A DNA stretch of 64,000 nt, taken from assembly GCF_014836885.1 (NCBI RefSeq), contig NZ_JACSPY010000001.1:336430-400429 (forward strand), written 5' to 3'. This document shows positions 54,296 through 63,991 of the stretch, piece by piece; the first letter of the stretch is position 1, and each line of letters starts with the position of its first letter. The notes under the pieces are model-generated. The model was given only the letters and a program-made list of their open reading frames with translations, ran no database searches and was not told where the DNA came from. Source of the DNA: Brevibacterium gallinarum. Lineage in GTDB: Bacteria; Actinomycetota; Actinomycetes; Actinomycetales; Brevibacteriaceae. Made by a program: the position numbers and the translations under genes.

Positions 54296-54304
54296 GCGAG
54301 GTCC

Positions 54305-55213
54305 GTGCCCGAGCTTCCCGAAGTCGAATCCGTCCGCCGAGGCCTGGCCGACTGGCTGCCCGGCGCCCGCGTCGACGCAGTTCGCCTGCACGATCCGCGG
54401 ATCCTCGGCACCACCTCCCAGCGCACCATCGCCCCAGCCGCCGCCGAGGCGTTCGCCACCGGCATCACCGGCGCCGGTTTCGACGTGCCGGCTCGCCGGG
54501 GGAAGTTCCTGTGGGTGCCGCTGGCCGGCACCGGAGATACGCCGGAGCGCGCACTGTCGGTCCATCTGGGGATGAGCGGACAGTTCCGCATCCACGAGCC
54601 CGGCGACCCGGTCCACCGGCACACGCGTGCAGACTTCACCTGCTTCTCACCTGATGGCCGGGAGTTCTCGCTCCGGTTCGTCGACCAGCGGATCTTCGGC
54701 CACCTCGGCATCGATGAGCTCACCGTGCCAGGCCGGTGGAACAGCAGCCTGCCGGTGCCCGCACAGATGACGCACATCGCCCCAGACCCGCTGGAGGAGA
54801 GCACTGATCTCGATGCGATCGCGCGGCTGGTCAAGACGAAGCGCTCAGCGATCAAATCGGTGCTGCTCGACCAGAGCGTGCTCAGCGGCATCGGCAACAT
54901 CTACGCCGACGAGGCGCTCCACCGCGCTGGTGTTCATCCGCTCGCCCAGGCGTGTCGGCTGCGGATCTCCCGGGTGCGGACCGTGCTGGAGTCCGCGCGC
55001 GAGGTGATGCTCGAAGCACTCGAGCAGGGCGGGACGAGCTTCGATGCCCTCTACGTCAACGTCAACGGTGAATCCGGCTACTTCGACCGGTCACTCGGCG
55101 TCTATGGCCGCACCGGGCAGCCGTGTCTGCGCTGCGGCGCCCTCATCACCCGCCTCGTCGTCGGCGGCCGTGGCACGCACATCTGCCTGCAGTGCCAGAA
55201 ACCGCAGCGCTGA
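54305..55213 (+). CDS. mutM: Formamidopyrimidine-DNA glycosylase
   Basis: 302-residue Fpg. The N-terminal PELPEVE supplies catalytic Pro and Glu, GNIYADEALHRAGVHP is the helix-two-turn-helix region, and a C-terminal zinc finger (CLRCG ... CLQC) is complete. Removes 8-oxoguanine. GTG start. Confidence 0.95.
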   Translation: MPELPEVESVRRGLADWLPGARVDAVRLHDPRILGTTSQRTIAPAAAEAFATGITGAGFDVPARRGKFLWVPLAGTGDTPERALSVHLGMSGQFRIHEPGDPVHRHTRADFTCFSPDGREFSLRFVDQRIFGHLGIDELTVPGRWNSSLPVPAQMTHIAPDPLEESTDLDAIARLVKTKRSAIKSVLLDQSVLSGIGNIYADEALHRAGVHPLAQACRLRISRVRTVLESAREVMLEALEQGGTSFDALYVNVNGESGYFDRSLGVYGRTGQPCLRCGALITRLVVGGRGTHICLQCQKPQR

Positions 55214-55284
55214 GCCCGAACGTGAGGCGGGCTCTGGCGCGAGCGAGCCGCCCATGCTGAAGTCGAACTCACGAGTGATCGAAC

Positions 55285-55539
55285 TCAGTAGTGGTAGCGA
55301 GCCTGCAAGATCACTACGTCGTCACCGTCGACAAGATACACAAGCCTGTGCTCCTCAGTGATCCGACGCGACCAGGCCCCCTGAGCGCCGTACTTGAGCT
55401 GCTCCGGCTTGCCGATCCCGGCGAAGGGTTCGCGCAGGCAGGCATCGATGAGCGTATTGATGCGTTTGAGGACCTTCCGGTCGGCAGTCTGCCAGTACGT
55501 GTAGTCCTCCCAGGCGGACCTGTCCCAGACCAGGCGCAC
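55285..55539 (-). CDS. yoeB: YoeB-family mRNA interferase toxin
   Basis: 84-residue toxin of the Txe/YoeB family, a ribosome-dependent mRNA endonuclease. W..YTYWQTADRK, IGKPEQLK, WSRRITEEHRLVY and the C-terminal RYHY closely match YoeB, including the catalytic His/Tyr end. The GTG start abuts the antitoxin stop, so they are translationally coupled. Confidence 0.92.
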   Translation of the reverse strand: MRLVWDRSAWEDYTYWQTADRKVLKRINTLIDACLREPFAGIGKPEQLKYGAQGAWSRRITEEHRLVYLVDGDDVVILQARYHY

Positions 55540-55809
55540 TCAGATGTACCGGTCGGCATCGTCGGTGCGGTCGAGTTCATGCACCTCGGTCGTGCCCGAG
55601 GTGGCGCGCTCGTAGGAATCGAGCAGCCGACGGGCGTTTGCGGGCGAGCGGAACAGGTAGGCGGTCTCCTGCCATGCCGCGTACTCGTCGGCCGGCATGA
55701 GGACGGCGTTGCCCTTCCGAGAGACAATCTCCACGGCCTCCCGGTCATCGTTGACGCGCTGGATGAGTGGAAACAGGGTCTTGCGGGCTTCGCTGGCGCT
55801 GATGGACAT
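55540..55809 (-). CDS. yefM: YefM-family antitoxin
   Basis: 89-residue Phd/YefM antitoxin: N-terminal DNA-binding part (SASEARKTLFPLIQRVNDD) and C-terminal toxin-neutralising region. ATG 55809 follows GGGAG; a longer reading from 55905 was rejected. Autorepression with YoeB is expected at the direct repeats just upstream. Confidence 0.9.
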   Translation of the reverse strand: MSISASEARKTLFPLIQRVNDDREAVEIVSRKGNAVLMPADEYAAWQETAYLFRSPANARRLLDSYERATSGTTEVHELDRTDDADRYI

Positions 55810-55832
55810 GGGTTGCTCCCTTCGCCACATGT

Positions 55833-55857
55833 ATCGTACTAGTTTATGGTACCAGTT
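55833..55857 (-). promoter_or_regulatory. Candidate YefM-YoeB operator
   Basis: Tandem 12-bp near-repeats, on the minus strand AACTGGTACCAT and AACTAGTACGAT, one base apart and differing at two positions. The first contains the 8-bp palindrome TGGTACCA. Located 24 bases before yefM. Confidence 0.5.
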
Positions 55858-56170
55858 AGATCGGTTTCGCGGAACGGCAGGCTTCGGGTTCGCGGCGTTC
55901 GTCACTCTCCCACGCCGAAACTCACCGAAGTAATCAGGCTGACTCGGCTCACATGATCTCGCGCTGCCCCAGGTCCCGTGCTGAGACTGAGATTACCTCC
56001 CCGAAGTGGACGCGATCACCGCCTCGGGAGCGGTGCGCAGAACCTCCGTGTGCGGTTCTTTGAAGCTGTTGCGGCTGGTCAGGCCCGGCGCGTCGTCCCA
56101 GACGGTAGACTTTCGCACAATGTCACCGCTGGCATGACACCGGACCCGACCGCGGAGAGGAGCCCAGGCG
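55858..56170. other. yefM-smc intergenic region
   Basis: Together with the operator this forms the longest gene-free stretch (361 bases). It holds a copy of the dispersed repeat at 56016-56033, a TAGACT -10 box at 56106-56111, and a five-codon ORF starting at 56120 (ATG TCA CCG CTG GCA TGA), eight bases after that box. GAGGAG precedes the smc ATG. Nothing else was recognised. Confidence 0.5.
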
Positions 56171-59100
56171 ATGTACCTGAAGTCGCTGACGCTGCGCGGT
56201 TTCAAGTCCTTCGCCTCAGCCACCACGCTCGCATTCGAACCCGGCATCACCTGTGTCGTCGGACCCAATGGCTCGGGCAAGTCCAATGTCGTCGACGCGC
56301 TGGCCTGGGTGATGGGGGAGCAGGGGGCGAAGAACCTGCGCGGCGGGAAGATGGACGACGTCATCTTCGCCGGCACCTCCTCCCGGCAGGCCCTCGGGCG
56401 CGCCGAAGTGTCGCTGACGATCGACAACACCGACGGTGCGATTCCGATCGAGTACACCGAGGTGACGATCTCCCGGACGCTGTTCCGCACCGGCGGCAGC
56501 GAGTACGCCGTCAACGGCGCACCGGCCCGGCTGCTCGACATCCAGGAGCTGCTCAACGACTCCGGTCTGGGCAAGGAGATGCATGTCATCGTCGGGCAGG
56601 GCCGGCTCGACCAGATCCTGCACGCCGACCCACTCGAGCGCCGCGGCTTCATCGAAGAGGCCGCCGGGGTGCTCAAGCATCGCCGCCGCAAGGACAAGGC
56701 GCTGCGCAAGCTCACCGGCCTGCAGACCAACCTCGACCGGGTCGCTGACCTGCGCGCCGAACTCGCCCGGCAGCTCGGCCCGCTCGGCCGGCAGGCCAAA
56801 GCAGCCAAACGCGCCGCCGTCGTGCAGGCGACCCTGCGCGACACCGCCGCCCGGCTGCTCGCCGACGACATCGTCCAAGTCCAGGCCCGGCTGGAGACCA
56901 TCACCGGGCCCGAAGACTCCCAGCAGCGCCGCGAACAGCTGCAGGCCGCGCTCACCGACATCGACGAGCGGATCCGCGCGGTCGAAACACAGCTGCGCGA
57001 CCACGACTCCGGCGCCGAGGCGATCCGCACCCGGCTGCGCACCGCCGGCAACCGCGCCACCCGCGCTACCGCGCTGGCCCAGCGGGCAGGCGACCGGATC
57101 GGGTTCCTCGAACAGGCCCCGGTCGAACGCAGCGGCGGCGACAGCCCCGATGCCATCCGCGCCAGGGCTGCGAAGTTCGAAGAGGAACTCGAAACCGTGG
57201 CAGCCGATCACGAGCAGAAAGCCGGCGAACTCGCCGCGCTCACCACCCGGCGCGATGAAGCGGCTGGGAAGCTTGAGGAAGCCGAGCAGCAGCTCACCGC
57301 TCAGCGCCAGCGCATCGCCCAGCGGCTGCGGGAGCGCTCCAGCGTCGAATCCGCCCGCGATGTCGCGCGCAAGACCCTCGCCGACACCCAGCGCCAGCTC
57401 ACAGGCGTCGACGAACAGGAATCGTCCCTCACCAGCAGGCTCAACGAGGCGAAGACGGCACTGGCCTCAGCCCAGCAGCAGGCACAGGACACCGAATCTG
57501 GGGAGACCGCGCTCGACGAAGCCCACGAAGCGGCACTTGAGAAGCTCAACGCTCTGCAGGAGACGAAGTCGCAGGACGAAGCTGAACGCGACGAGATCCG
57601 CACCGAACTCGGCCAGGCCAAGGCCCGGGTCGAGGCGCTGCAGATGAGCACCCGGCTGGCCGCCGAGACCGCTGAGCTGCTCGACAGCGGACTGCCCGGC
57701 ATCCAGAGTGCCGTCGGCGATCAGCTCGGCATCACTCCCGGCTGCGAAACCGCGATCACCGCTGTCCTCGGCGAACTCGCCGGCGCTGTCGTCGTCGACG
57801 ACATCGATGCCGCACTCGCCGTGCTCACCCACGTCGGCGAGGACACCGACGTCGACCTCGTCGTCGCCGGACCGCCGAACGCTGCCACGGGCAAGACGGG
57901 TGCACCGGCGACCACCGCCTCGGGAGCGGAAGCCCCCGACCTGAGCCGCGGAATGGCAGCACTCGACCTCGTCTCCACCAGCCACCCCGGCCTGGCGGCA
58001 CTGCTGAGGGCCAGCCTCGGCGAGGTCATCGTCGTCGACTCCGCTGACACCGCCGCCGCGCGCGCCCGCGACGCCGGCGGAAAGACCTTCGTCACCCCGG
58101 CCGGTGAGGTGTTCTCACCCTTCCGGGTGGCTCGGGCCAGCTCCGGTGAGGGCGCGCGTATCGCCTCACGCCAGGCGCTGGCCGAAACCGTCGAGAAGGT
58201 CGAGGCACTCGAGCGGTCGCTGGCCGCCGTCGAGAAGCGCCTGGCTGATGCCGAACCCGGCATCAGCCAGGCACAGACCGCAGTCGATGAGGCACTGGAG
58301 AAGCTGTATGCCTCCGATGCGCAGATCGTGGCCGTCGGCCAGGAAGTCTCCCGCGCAGCAGAGGAAGTCCAGCGCCTGGAGAAGACCCTCGCCGGCACCG
58401 AGGAGACCCGCAGCAGGCTCAGCGACGACATCGCGCAGGCCGAAGCCGAACTCGCACGCGCCGAAACCGCGCTGCAGGCCAACACCGACCACGTCGAGGA
58501 CGAACCGGACACGAGCGAACGCGACCGACTCGCCGCACGCGTCGCAGGACTTGGCGATGAGGTGATGGAAGCCCGCATCGCCGAACGCGGACTCAGCGAC
58601 CGCGTCGGCTTCCTCACCGACCGGATCCGCGGCCTCGAACGGGCAGCCAAGCACGAGGAGGACGCCCGCGCCCAAGCCGCCCGGGCCGCAGCGCGGCGGC
58701 GCGCCCAGGCCGCATCAGCCCGCGTCATCGAACGACTCGCCGAAGCGCTCGCCACACGGCTCAAGGACATCGAAGCCCGCGCCGAAACCGAACTGGCCGA
58801 ATCGAAGACCCGGCACGAACAGCTCGACGAGGAGCTGCGCCGGCTGCGCGAATCCCGCGCCAGCCAGGCCGAAGAGCTCACCGCTGTCACTGATGCCGAA
58901 CACCAAGCCCAGCTGGCACGCGAACGGTTCGTCCTCACCCTTGATGAGCTCACCCGCCGGGCACGCGAGGACATCGGCCTGTCCCCGGAGAACCTCGTCG
59001 ACCAGTTCGGACCGCACATGCCGGTGCCGATCCTGGACGAGACAGCCGGCCGCGACGACGACGGCCCGGCCGCCGAGGTGCCCTACGTTCGTGCCGATGT

Positions 59101-59764
59101 CGAGAAAGCGCATGCCGCTGCCGAGAAGGAACTGAAGAAGATCGGGGCGGTCAACCCGCTGGCATTGGAGGAGTACGCCGCGCTCAACGAGCGCCACGAC
59201 TACCTCGAAAAGCAGATCAACGACATCGAGACGAGCCGGCGCGACCTGCTCAAGCTCGTCGACGACGTCGACGAGCACGTCCGTGCCGTCTTCGCTGAGG
59301 CGTTCGCTGACACCCAGCGGGAGTTCGCCGACATCTTCTCCCGCCTCTTCCCGGGAGGCGAGGGCCGGCTAGAACTCACCGAACCCGATGACATGCTCGC
59401 CACCGGCGTCGACGTCTACGCCCGCCCGGCCGGCAAGAAGGTCAAACGGCTCTCGCTGCTCTCCGGCGGTGAGCGCTCCCTGGTGGCGATCGCCATGCTC
59501 GTGGCGATCTTCAAGGCCCGGCCGAGCCCGTTCTACGTCATGGACGAAGTCGAAGCCGCCCTCGACGACCTCAACCTCTCGCGCCTGCTCACGGTGTTCC
59601 AGGAGCTGCAGGAGTCCTCCCAGCTCATCGTCATCACCCACCAGAAGCGCACGATGGAGATCGCCGACGCCCTCTACGGCGTCACCATGCACGGCGACGG
59701 CGTCTCAAAGGTGATCTCTCAGCGAATTCACCGCACCGAATCATCCGGTCCGGCAAGTGATTAG
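56171..59764 (+). CDS. smc: Chromosome segregation protein SMC
   Basis: 1197-residue SMC ATPase. Walker A GPNGSGKSNVVDAL lies near residue 32. Long coiled coils (about 170-490 and 660-1000) flank a hinge domain (about 495-655). C-terminally, LSGGERSLVAIA and Walker B FYVMDEVEAALDD close the head. It organises chromosomes with ScpA/ScpB. The hinge has a short Thr/Ala/Ser/Gly insertion (near residues 575-590) carrying a dispersed-repeat copy. ATG 56171 begins with the canonical MYLKSLTLRGFKSF. Confidence 0.96.
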   Translation: MYLKSLTLRGFKSFASATTLAFEPGITCVVGPNGSGKSNVVDALAWVMGEQGAKNLRGGKMDDVIFAGTSSRQALGRAEVSLTIDNTDGAIPIEYTEVTISRTLFRTGGSEYAVNGAPARLLDIQELLNDSGLGKEMHVIVGQGRLDQILHADPLERRGFIEEAAGVLKHRRRKDKALRKLTGLQTNLDRVADLRAELARQLGPLGRQAKAAKRAAVVQATLRDTAARLLADDIVQVQARLETITGPEDSQQRREQLQAALTDIDERIRAVETQLRDHDSGAEAIRTRLRTAGNRATRATALAQRAGDRIGFLEQAPVERSGGDSPDAIRARAAKFEEELETVAADHEQKAGELAALTTRRDEAAGKLEEAEQQLTAQRQRIAQRLRERSSVESARDVARKTLADTQRQLTGVDEQESSLTSRLNEAKTALASAQQQAQDTESGETALDEAHEAALEKLNALQETKSQDEAERDEIRTELGQAKARVEALQMSTRLAAETAELLDSGLPGIQSAVGDQLGITPGCETAITAVLGELAGAVVVDDIDAALAVLTHVGEDTDVDLVVAGPPNAATGKTGAPATTASGAEAPDLSRGMAALDLVSTSHPGLAALLRASLGEVIVVDSADTAAARARDAGGKTFVTPAGEVFSPFRVARASSGEGARIASRQALAETVEKVEALERSLAAVEKRLADAEPGISQAQTAVDEALEKLYASDAQIVAVGQEVSRAAEEVQRLEKTLAGTEETRSRLSDDIAQAEAELARAETALQANTDHVEDEPDTSERDRLAARVAGLGDEVMEARIAERGLSDRVGFLTDRIRGLERAAKHEEDARAQAARAAARRRAQAASARVIERLAEALATRLKDIEARAETELAESKTRHEQLDEELRRLRESRASQAEELTAVTDAEHQAQLARERFVLTLDELTRRAREDIGLSPENLVDQFGPHMPVPILDETAGRDDDGPAAEVPYVRADVEKAHAAAEKELKKIGAVNPLALEEYAALNERHDYLEKQINDIETSRRDLLKLVDDVDEHVRAVFAEAFADTQREFADIFSRLFPGGEGRLELTEPDDMLATGVDVYARPAGKKVKRLSLLSGGERSLVAIAMLVAIFKARPSPFYVMDEVEAALDDLNLSRLLTVFQELQESSQLIVITHQKRTMEIADALYGVTMHGDGVSKVISQRIHRTESSGPASD

Positions 59765-59894
59765 GAGGCGGGGATATACACTGAAGAGGACGAACGCTCA
59801 TCGCCGAGGTGCTGGGCGTTCACGAGTACACGGACACCGGTAGAAGAAGGAGCTCCCCGCCCATGCCCGCAGGTCAGCCCATTTCGGAGACGCC

Positions 59895-60287
59895 ATGGGC
59901 ATAGGCGGCGGCATGGCAGTCCTCATCGGCATGGGAGCCACGGTGCTCATCGGCCTCGTCATCGTGCTCGTCGTCGCGCTGCCGGGCCTGCAGTCCGAAG
60001 GCCGGATCAAGAGCGACCGCACCCAGCGCTTCCGGCTGCCGAGCGAATGGACCGGATACGACGATGACGCCTACGGGTTCTTCGGCCACGACGAGGAGAC
60101 CTCGCACCTGGCCACCCGCGAACAGGCTGCCGTCACCGCGATGCGCGAGCACTCCTATGTGCTGCGCCCGCAGCCGCGCCGCCACTGCACCCCGCCGCTG
60201 CTGACCTTCCGCCCGCGCACCCGGCACTGGAAGGTGCCCGAGACCGGATCGGGCTTCCGCACCGCCATCACCCTGCTGTTCGGATAG
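59895..60287 (+). CDS. Hypothetical single-span membrane protein
   Basis: 130 residues: an N-terminal membrane helix (residues 5-30, Gly/Val/Leu-rich), then a hydrophilic domain containing RFRLPSEWTGYDDDAYGFFG and RPQPRRHCTPPLLTF. I do not recognise the family. GGAG precedes the ATG, and coding-like codon use with high third-position GC supports it as real. It lies between smc and ftsY on the same strand, with weak hairpins on either side (59792-59821 and 60294-60308). Confidence 0.7.
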   Translation: MGIGGGMAVLIGMGATVLIGLVIVLVVALPGLQSEGRIKSDRTQRFRLPSEWTGYDDDAYGFFGHDEETSHLATREQAAVTAMREHSYVLRPQPRRHCTPPLLTFRPRTRHWKVPETGSGFRTAITLLFG

Positions 60288-60433
60288 GCCCGGCTGGCAG
60301 CTTGCCAGTCTCTGACGCACATGGCACTGTGCACTGTGAAGCGCCCGACCCGGGCACCTGAGATCATGACCTTCCCCTCAACTGACCGCCGACCGACGCT
60401 GCCGCACATGGCCGGCCCGCCTACTGTTTGGAG

Positions 60434-61594
60434 ATGAACGTGGACCTCCTGACCGGAGACTCACTGCTGTGGATCGTGCTCATCGGCGCCGCCGTGCTCA
60501 TCATCGGCGGAGCCTTCCTCTTCGTCCCGAAGCGCCGCAAGCCCGCCCCGCCGGAAAGCGAGCTGCCGGACCTGGCCGAGGAGCCGGGCCTCGAACCCGG
60601 TGACGAGCCCGCCGAGGCGCCGGTTGCCGTTGAGACGCCGACCGAGCCCACGACACGGCTGGCCAAGCTGCGCAACCGGCTGTCGAAGTCGAACTCCACG
60701 CTCGGCCGCGGGCTGCTCGCCCTGCTCTCACGCGACACCCTCGATGAGGCGACGTGGGAGGAGATCGAGGACACCCTCATCATGGCCGACCTCGGCGTCG
60801 ACACCACCACCGAACTCGTCGACCGGCTGCGCGAACGTGTCCGCGTGCTCGGCACCCGCGAACCTGACACCATGCGCGAACTGCTGCGCGAAGAGCTCAT
60901 CAACGTCGTCGATCCGACCATGGACCGCAGCCTCAACGTCGAACGCGAGAACTCCGGCACACCCGGCAGCGACCCGGCCGTCGTGCTCGTCGTCGGCGTC
61001 AACGGCGCCGGCAAGACGACAACGGTCGGCAAGATCGCCCGCGTGCTCGTCGCCGAGGGCCGCAGCGTGCGCCTCGGCGCAGCCGACACCTTCCGTGCTG
61101 CGGCTGCCGAACAGCTGACCACCTGGGGTGAGCGCGTCGGCGTCGAGACGATCAGGGGAGAAGAAGGCGCCGATCCCGCCTCGGTCGCCTACGCCGCAGT
61201 CGAACAGGGCAAGGTCGACGGCACCGACGTCGTGCTCATCGACACCGCCGGGCGCCTGCAGAACAAGCGCGACCTCATGGACGAGCTCGGCAAGGTCAAG
61301 CGTGTGGCCTCCCGCCCGCTGAGCGAAGAGGGCCACGACATCGACGAGGTGCTCCTGGTCCTCGACGCGACCACCGGACAGAACGGCATGCAGCAGGCCA
61401 AGGTGTTCTCCGAAGCCGTCCACATCACCGGCATCGTGCTCACCAAACTCGACGGCACCGCCAAGGGCGGCATCGTCGTCGCCGTGCAGCGTGCCCTCGG
61501 CGTGCCGGTCAAGCTCATCGGCCTCGGTGAGGGCGCTGACGACCTCGCACCCTTCGACGCGGCGGGATTCGTCGACGCGCTGCTGGCCGAATAA
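60434..61594 (+). CDS. ftsY: Signal recognition particle receptor FtsY
   Basis: 386-residue SRP-GTPase with an N-terminal membrane helix (about residues 10-30), an acidic linker, and the NG domain: GVNGAGKTTTVGKIA near residue 189, DTFRAAAAEQL, DTAGRLQNK near residue 270 and TKLDGTAKGG near residue 336. It docks SRP-ribosome complexes at the membrane. TACTGT six bases before ATG 60434 suggests a leaderless start. Confidence 0.95.
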   Translation: MNVDLLTGDSLLWIVLIGAAVLIIGGAFLFVPKRRKPAPPESELPDLAEEPGLEPGDEPAEAPVAVETPTEPTTRLAKLRNRLSKSNSTLGRGLLALLSRDTLDEATWEEIEDTLIMADLGVDTTTELVDRLRERVRVLGTREPDTMRELLREELINVVDPTMDRSLNVERENSGTPGSDPAVVLVVGVNGAGKTTTVGKIARVLVAEGRSVRLGAADTFRAAAAEQLTTWGERVGVETIRGEEGADPASVAYAAVEQGKVDGTDVVLIDTAGRLQNKRDLMDELGKVKRVASRPLSEEGHDIDEVLLVLDATTGQNGMQQAKVFSEAVHITGIVLTKLDGTAKGGIVVAVQRALGVPVKLIGLGEGADDLAPFDAAGFVDALLAE

Positions 61595-61656
61595 GCGCGC
61601 CGCAGCCGTGCGTCACGGCCGGCACGCTGGCCATGCGGCGGGCGGCGGCCGTGCGT

Positions 61657-61662
61657 TATCCT
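61657..61662 (+). promoter_or_regulatory. Possible -10 box of ffh
   Basis: TATCCT in the ftsY-ffh spacer, about 45 bases before the ffh GTG. Confidence 0.35.
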
Positions 61663-61706
61663 GAGATGTTGACAAGCACTGACTCTGACGAAAGCTGAAG
61701 ACCTTC

Positions 61707-63326
61707 GTGTTCAATTCACTCTCCGATCGTCTGACATCGACCTTCAAGAACCTGCGCGGCAAGGGCCGCCTGTCCGAAGCAGATGTCGATGCCACGATCC
61801 GGGAAATCCGGCGCGCCCTCCTCGACGCCGACGTCGCGCTGCCGGTGGTGCGCACCTTCACCGGCAATGTGCGCGAACGCGCGCTGTCCTCGGAGGTCTC
61901 AGCGGCACTGAACCCGGGCCAGCAGGTCGTCAAGATCGTCAACGACGAACTCGTCTCGATCCTCGGCGGCCAGACCCGCCGCCTGCAGTTTGCCAAGCGC
62001 CCGCCGACGGTTATCATGCTCGCCGGCCTCCAGGGTGCCGGTAAGACCACCCTGGCCGGCAAGCTCGCCCACTGGCTCAAGTCCGAAGGGCACCGGCCGA
62101 TGCTCGTTGCCGCCGACCTGCAGCGGCCCAACGCCGTCAACCAGCTGCAGATCGTCGGTGAGCGCGCCGGCGCCTACACCTATGCTCCCGAACCCGGCAA
62201 CGGCGTCGGCGACCCGGTCAAGGTCGCCACCGACGCCATCGGTGTGGCCAAGTCGAAGCTGCACGACGTCGTCATCGTCGACACCGCCGGCCGGCTGGGC
62301 ATCGACGAAGTCCTCATGCAGCAGGCCGCTGACATCCGCGCAGCCGTCAACCCCGATGAGGTCCTCTTCGTCATCGATGCGATGATCGGCCAGGACGCCG
62401 TGCAGACCGCCGAGGCGTTCCTCGAAGGCGTCGACTTCACCGGTGTCGTGCTCTCCAAGCTCGATGGCGACTCCCGCGGTGGTGCCGCACTCTCGGTCGC
62501 CCAGGTGACCGGCAAGCCCATCATGTTCGCCTCCACCGGCGAGGGCATGAAGGACTTCGAGCAGTTCCACCCCGACCGGATGGCCGACCGCATCCTCGAT
62601 ATGGGCGACATCCTCACCCTCATCGAGCAGGCCGAGAAGACCTTCGACCAGGAGCAGACGCAGAAGCTGGCGAAGAAGGTCCAGGCCGGTGAGGACTTCG
62701 ACCTCAACGACTTCCTCACCCAGATGGCTGCGGTGAAGAAGATGGGCTCGCTGAAGAAGATGATCGGCATGATGCCGGGCATGAGCCAGTACAAGGAGCA
62801 GCTCGAGGCCTTCGATGAACGCGAGATCGACCGGGTCGAGGCGATCGTGAAGTCGATGACCCCGCAGGAGCGCACCAACCCCAAGATCCTCAACGGCTCT
62901 CGCCGCGCCCGTATCGCCAAGGGCTCGGGCACCACCGTCACGCAGGTCAACCAGCTCATGGAGCGCTTCGCCGCGGCCCAGAAGATGATGCGCCAGATGG
63001 GCAAGGGCGGCGGCATGCCCGGCATGGGCGGCCAGCCCGGCGGTGCCCCCGGCATGGGAGGCATGCCCGGAATGGGAGGCCTGCCCGGTGCCCCCGGCGG
63101 ACGTGGTCCCAGCCGCAAGAAGAAGGGCAAGAAGGGCAAGGCCGCCGGCAAGTCCGGCAACCCGGCCAAGCGCGCCGAGCAGGAGAAGCTCGCACAGCTC
63201 AAGCGCGAGGGCAAGGAGCCGACCCCGACCGGCTCGGCCTTCGGCAACCTCGGCCTGGACAAGGACGAGGACATCGATCTCTCGAAGCTGCCCAAGGGCT
63301 TCGGCGGGATCTTCGGCAAGGACTGA
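61707..63326 (+). CDS. ffh: Signal recognition particle protein Ffh
   Basis: 539-residue SRP54 GTPase: N domain, G domain (AGLQGAGKTTLAGKLA near residue 106, DTAGRLGIDE, SKLDGDSRGG) and a methionine-rich M domain that binds 4.5S RNA and signal sequences. A long Gly/Met/Pro-rich tail (about 435-475) and a basic stretch follow. GTG start, weak Shine-Dalgarno sequence. Confidence 0.95.
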   Translation: MFNSLSDRLTSTFKNLRGKGRLSEADVDATIREIRRALLDADVALPVVRTFTGNVRERALSSEVSAALNPGQQVVKIVNDELVSILGGQTRRLQFAKRPPTVIMLAGLQGAGKTTLAGKLAHWLKSEGHRPMLVAADLQRPNAVNQLQIVGERAGAYTYAPEPGNGVGDPVKVATDAIGVAKSKLHDVVIVDTAGRLGIDEVLMQQAADIRAAVNPDEVLFVIDAMIGQDAVQTAEAFLEGVDFTGVVLSKLDGDSRGGAALSVAQVTGKPIMFASTGEGMKDFEQFHPDRMADRILDMGDILTLIEQAEKTFDQEQTQKLAKKVQAGEDFDLNDFLTQMAAVKKMGSLKKMIGMMPGMSQYKEQLEAFDEREIDRVEAIVKSMTPQERTNPKILNGSRRARIAKGSGTTVTQVNQLMERFAAAQKMMRQMGKGGGMPGMGGQPGGAPGMGGMPGMGGLPGAPGGRGPSRKKKGKKGKAAGKSGNPAKRAEQEKLAQLKREGKEPTPTGSAFGNLGLDKDEDIDLSKLPKGFGGIFGKD

Positions 63327-63521
63327 TACAACCGCCCGCCTGCCGGTTGTCTCCGGTTGGCGCGGTGTGCACATTTCTGGCAGAATATTCGCTTGTACTC
63401 GACTGTGCTCGGACCCTCTCAACCGCAGCGCAGTCCGGTCCACGCGCGCGTCAGCTGAGTCCATCCCCACGGATGCGGTGACGCCTGCAGCACCTAACAT
63501 GCAAAAGGAGACACCACTACA

Positions 63522-63989
63522 GTGGCAGTCAAGATTCGACTCACCCGCATGGGCAAGATCCGTGCACCCTTCTACCGTGTTGTCGTTGCCGACTCCCGCA
63601 CCCGCCGTGACGGCCGTGCGATCGAGGAGATCGGCATCTACCACCCGACCCGTGAGCCCTCGGTCGTCGAGATCGACTCCGAGCGCGCACAGTACTGGCT
63701 GTCCGTCGGCGCCCAGCCGACCGACCAGGTCAAGGCACTGCTGAAGCTCACCGGCGACTGGGCGAAGTTCACCGGCGAAGGCAGCACCGAGAGCTCGGTC
63801 AAGCCGCAGCAGGAGAAGGAGGGCTTCACCGCCCCGGCCGCCGACTCGGTCGTCAAGGAGACCAAGAAGGACGACGAGGCCGAGCAGGCTGAGGAGAAGT
63901 CCGCCGAGGCACCGGCCGAGGACAAGGCTGACGAGACCGCTGAGGCCCCGGCTGAGGAATCGGCCGAGGCTGCGAGCGAAGAGAGCTGA
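63522..63989 (+). CDS. rpsP: Ribosomal protein bS16 with acidic C-terminal extension
   Basis: 155 residues. The first 80 are S16 ([30 protein letters not shown]). The remaining 75 are an Ala/Glu-rich acidic extension, as in several actinobacteria; E. coli S16 is 82 residues. The GTG start has AAAGGAG upstream. A GAATATTC palindrome at 63383-63390 lies in the 195-base leader. Confidence 0.95.
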   Translation: MAVKIRLTRMGKIRAPFYRVVVADSRTRRDGRAIEEIGIYHPTREPSVVEIDSERAQYWLSVGAQPTDQVKALLKLTGDWAKFTGEGSTESSVKPQQEKEGFTAPAADSVVKETKKDDEAEQAEEKSAEAPAEDKADETAEAPAEESAEAASEES

Positions 63990-63991
63990 TC

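Noticed and set aside
61899-63644. 581-residue minus-strand open frame
   Set aside because: Antisense to ffh; Leu/His/Gly-rich artefact of the Met/Gly-rich M domain.
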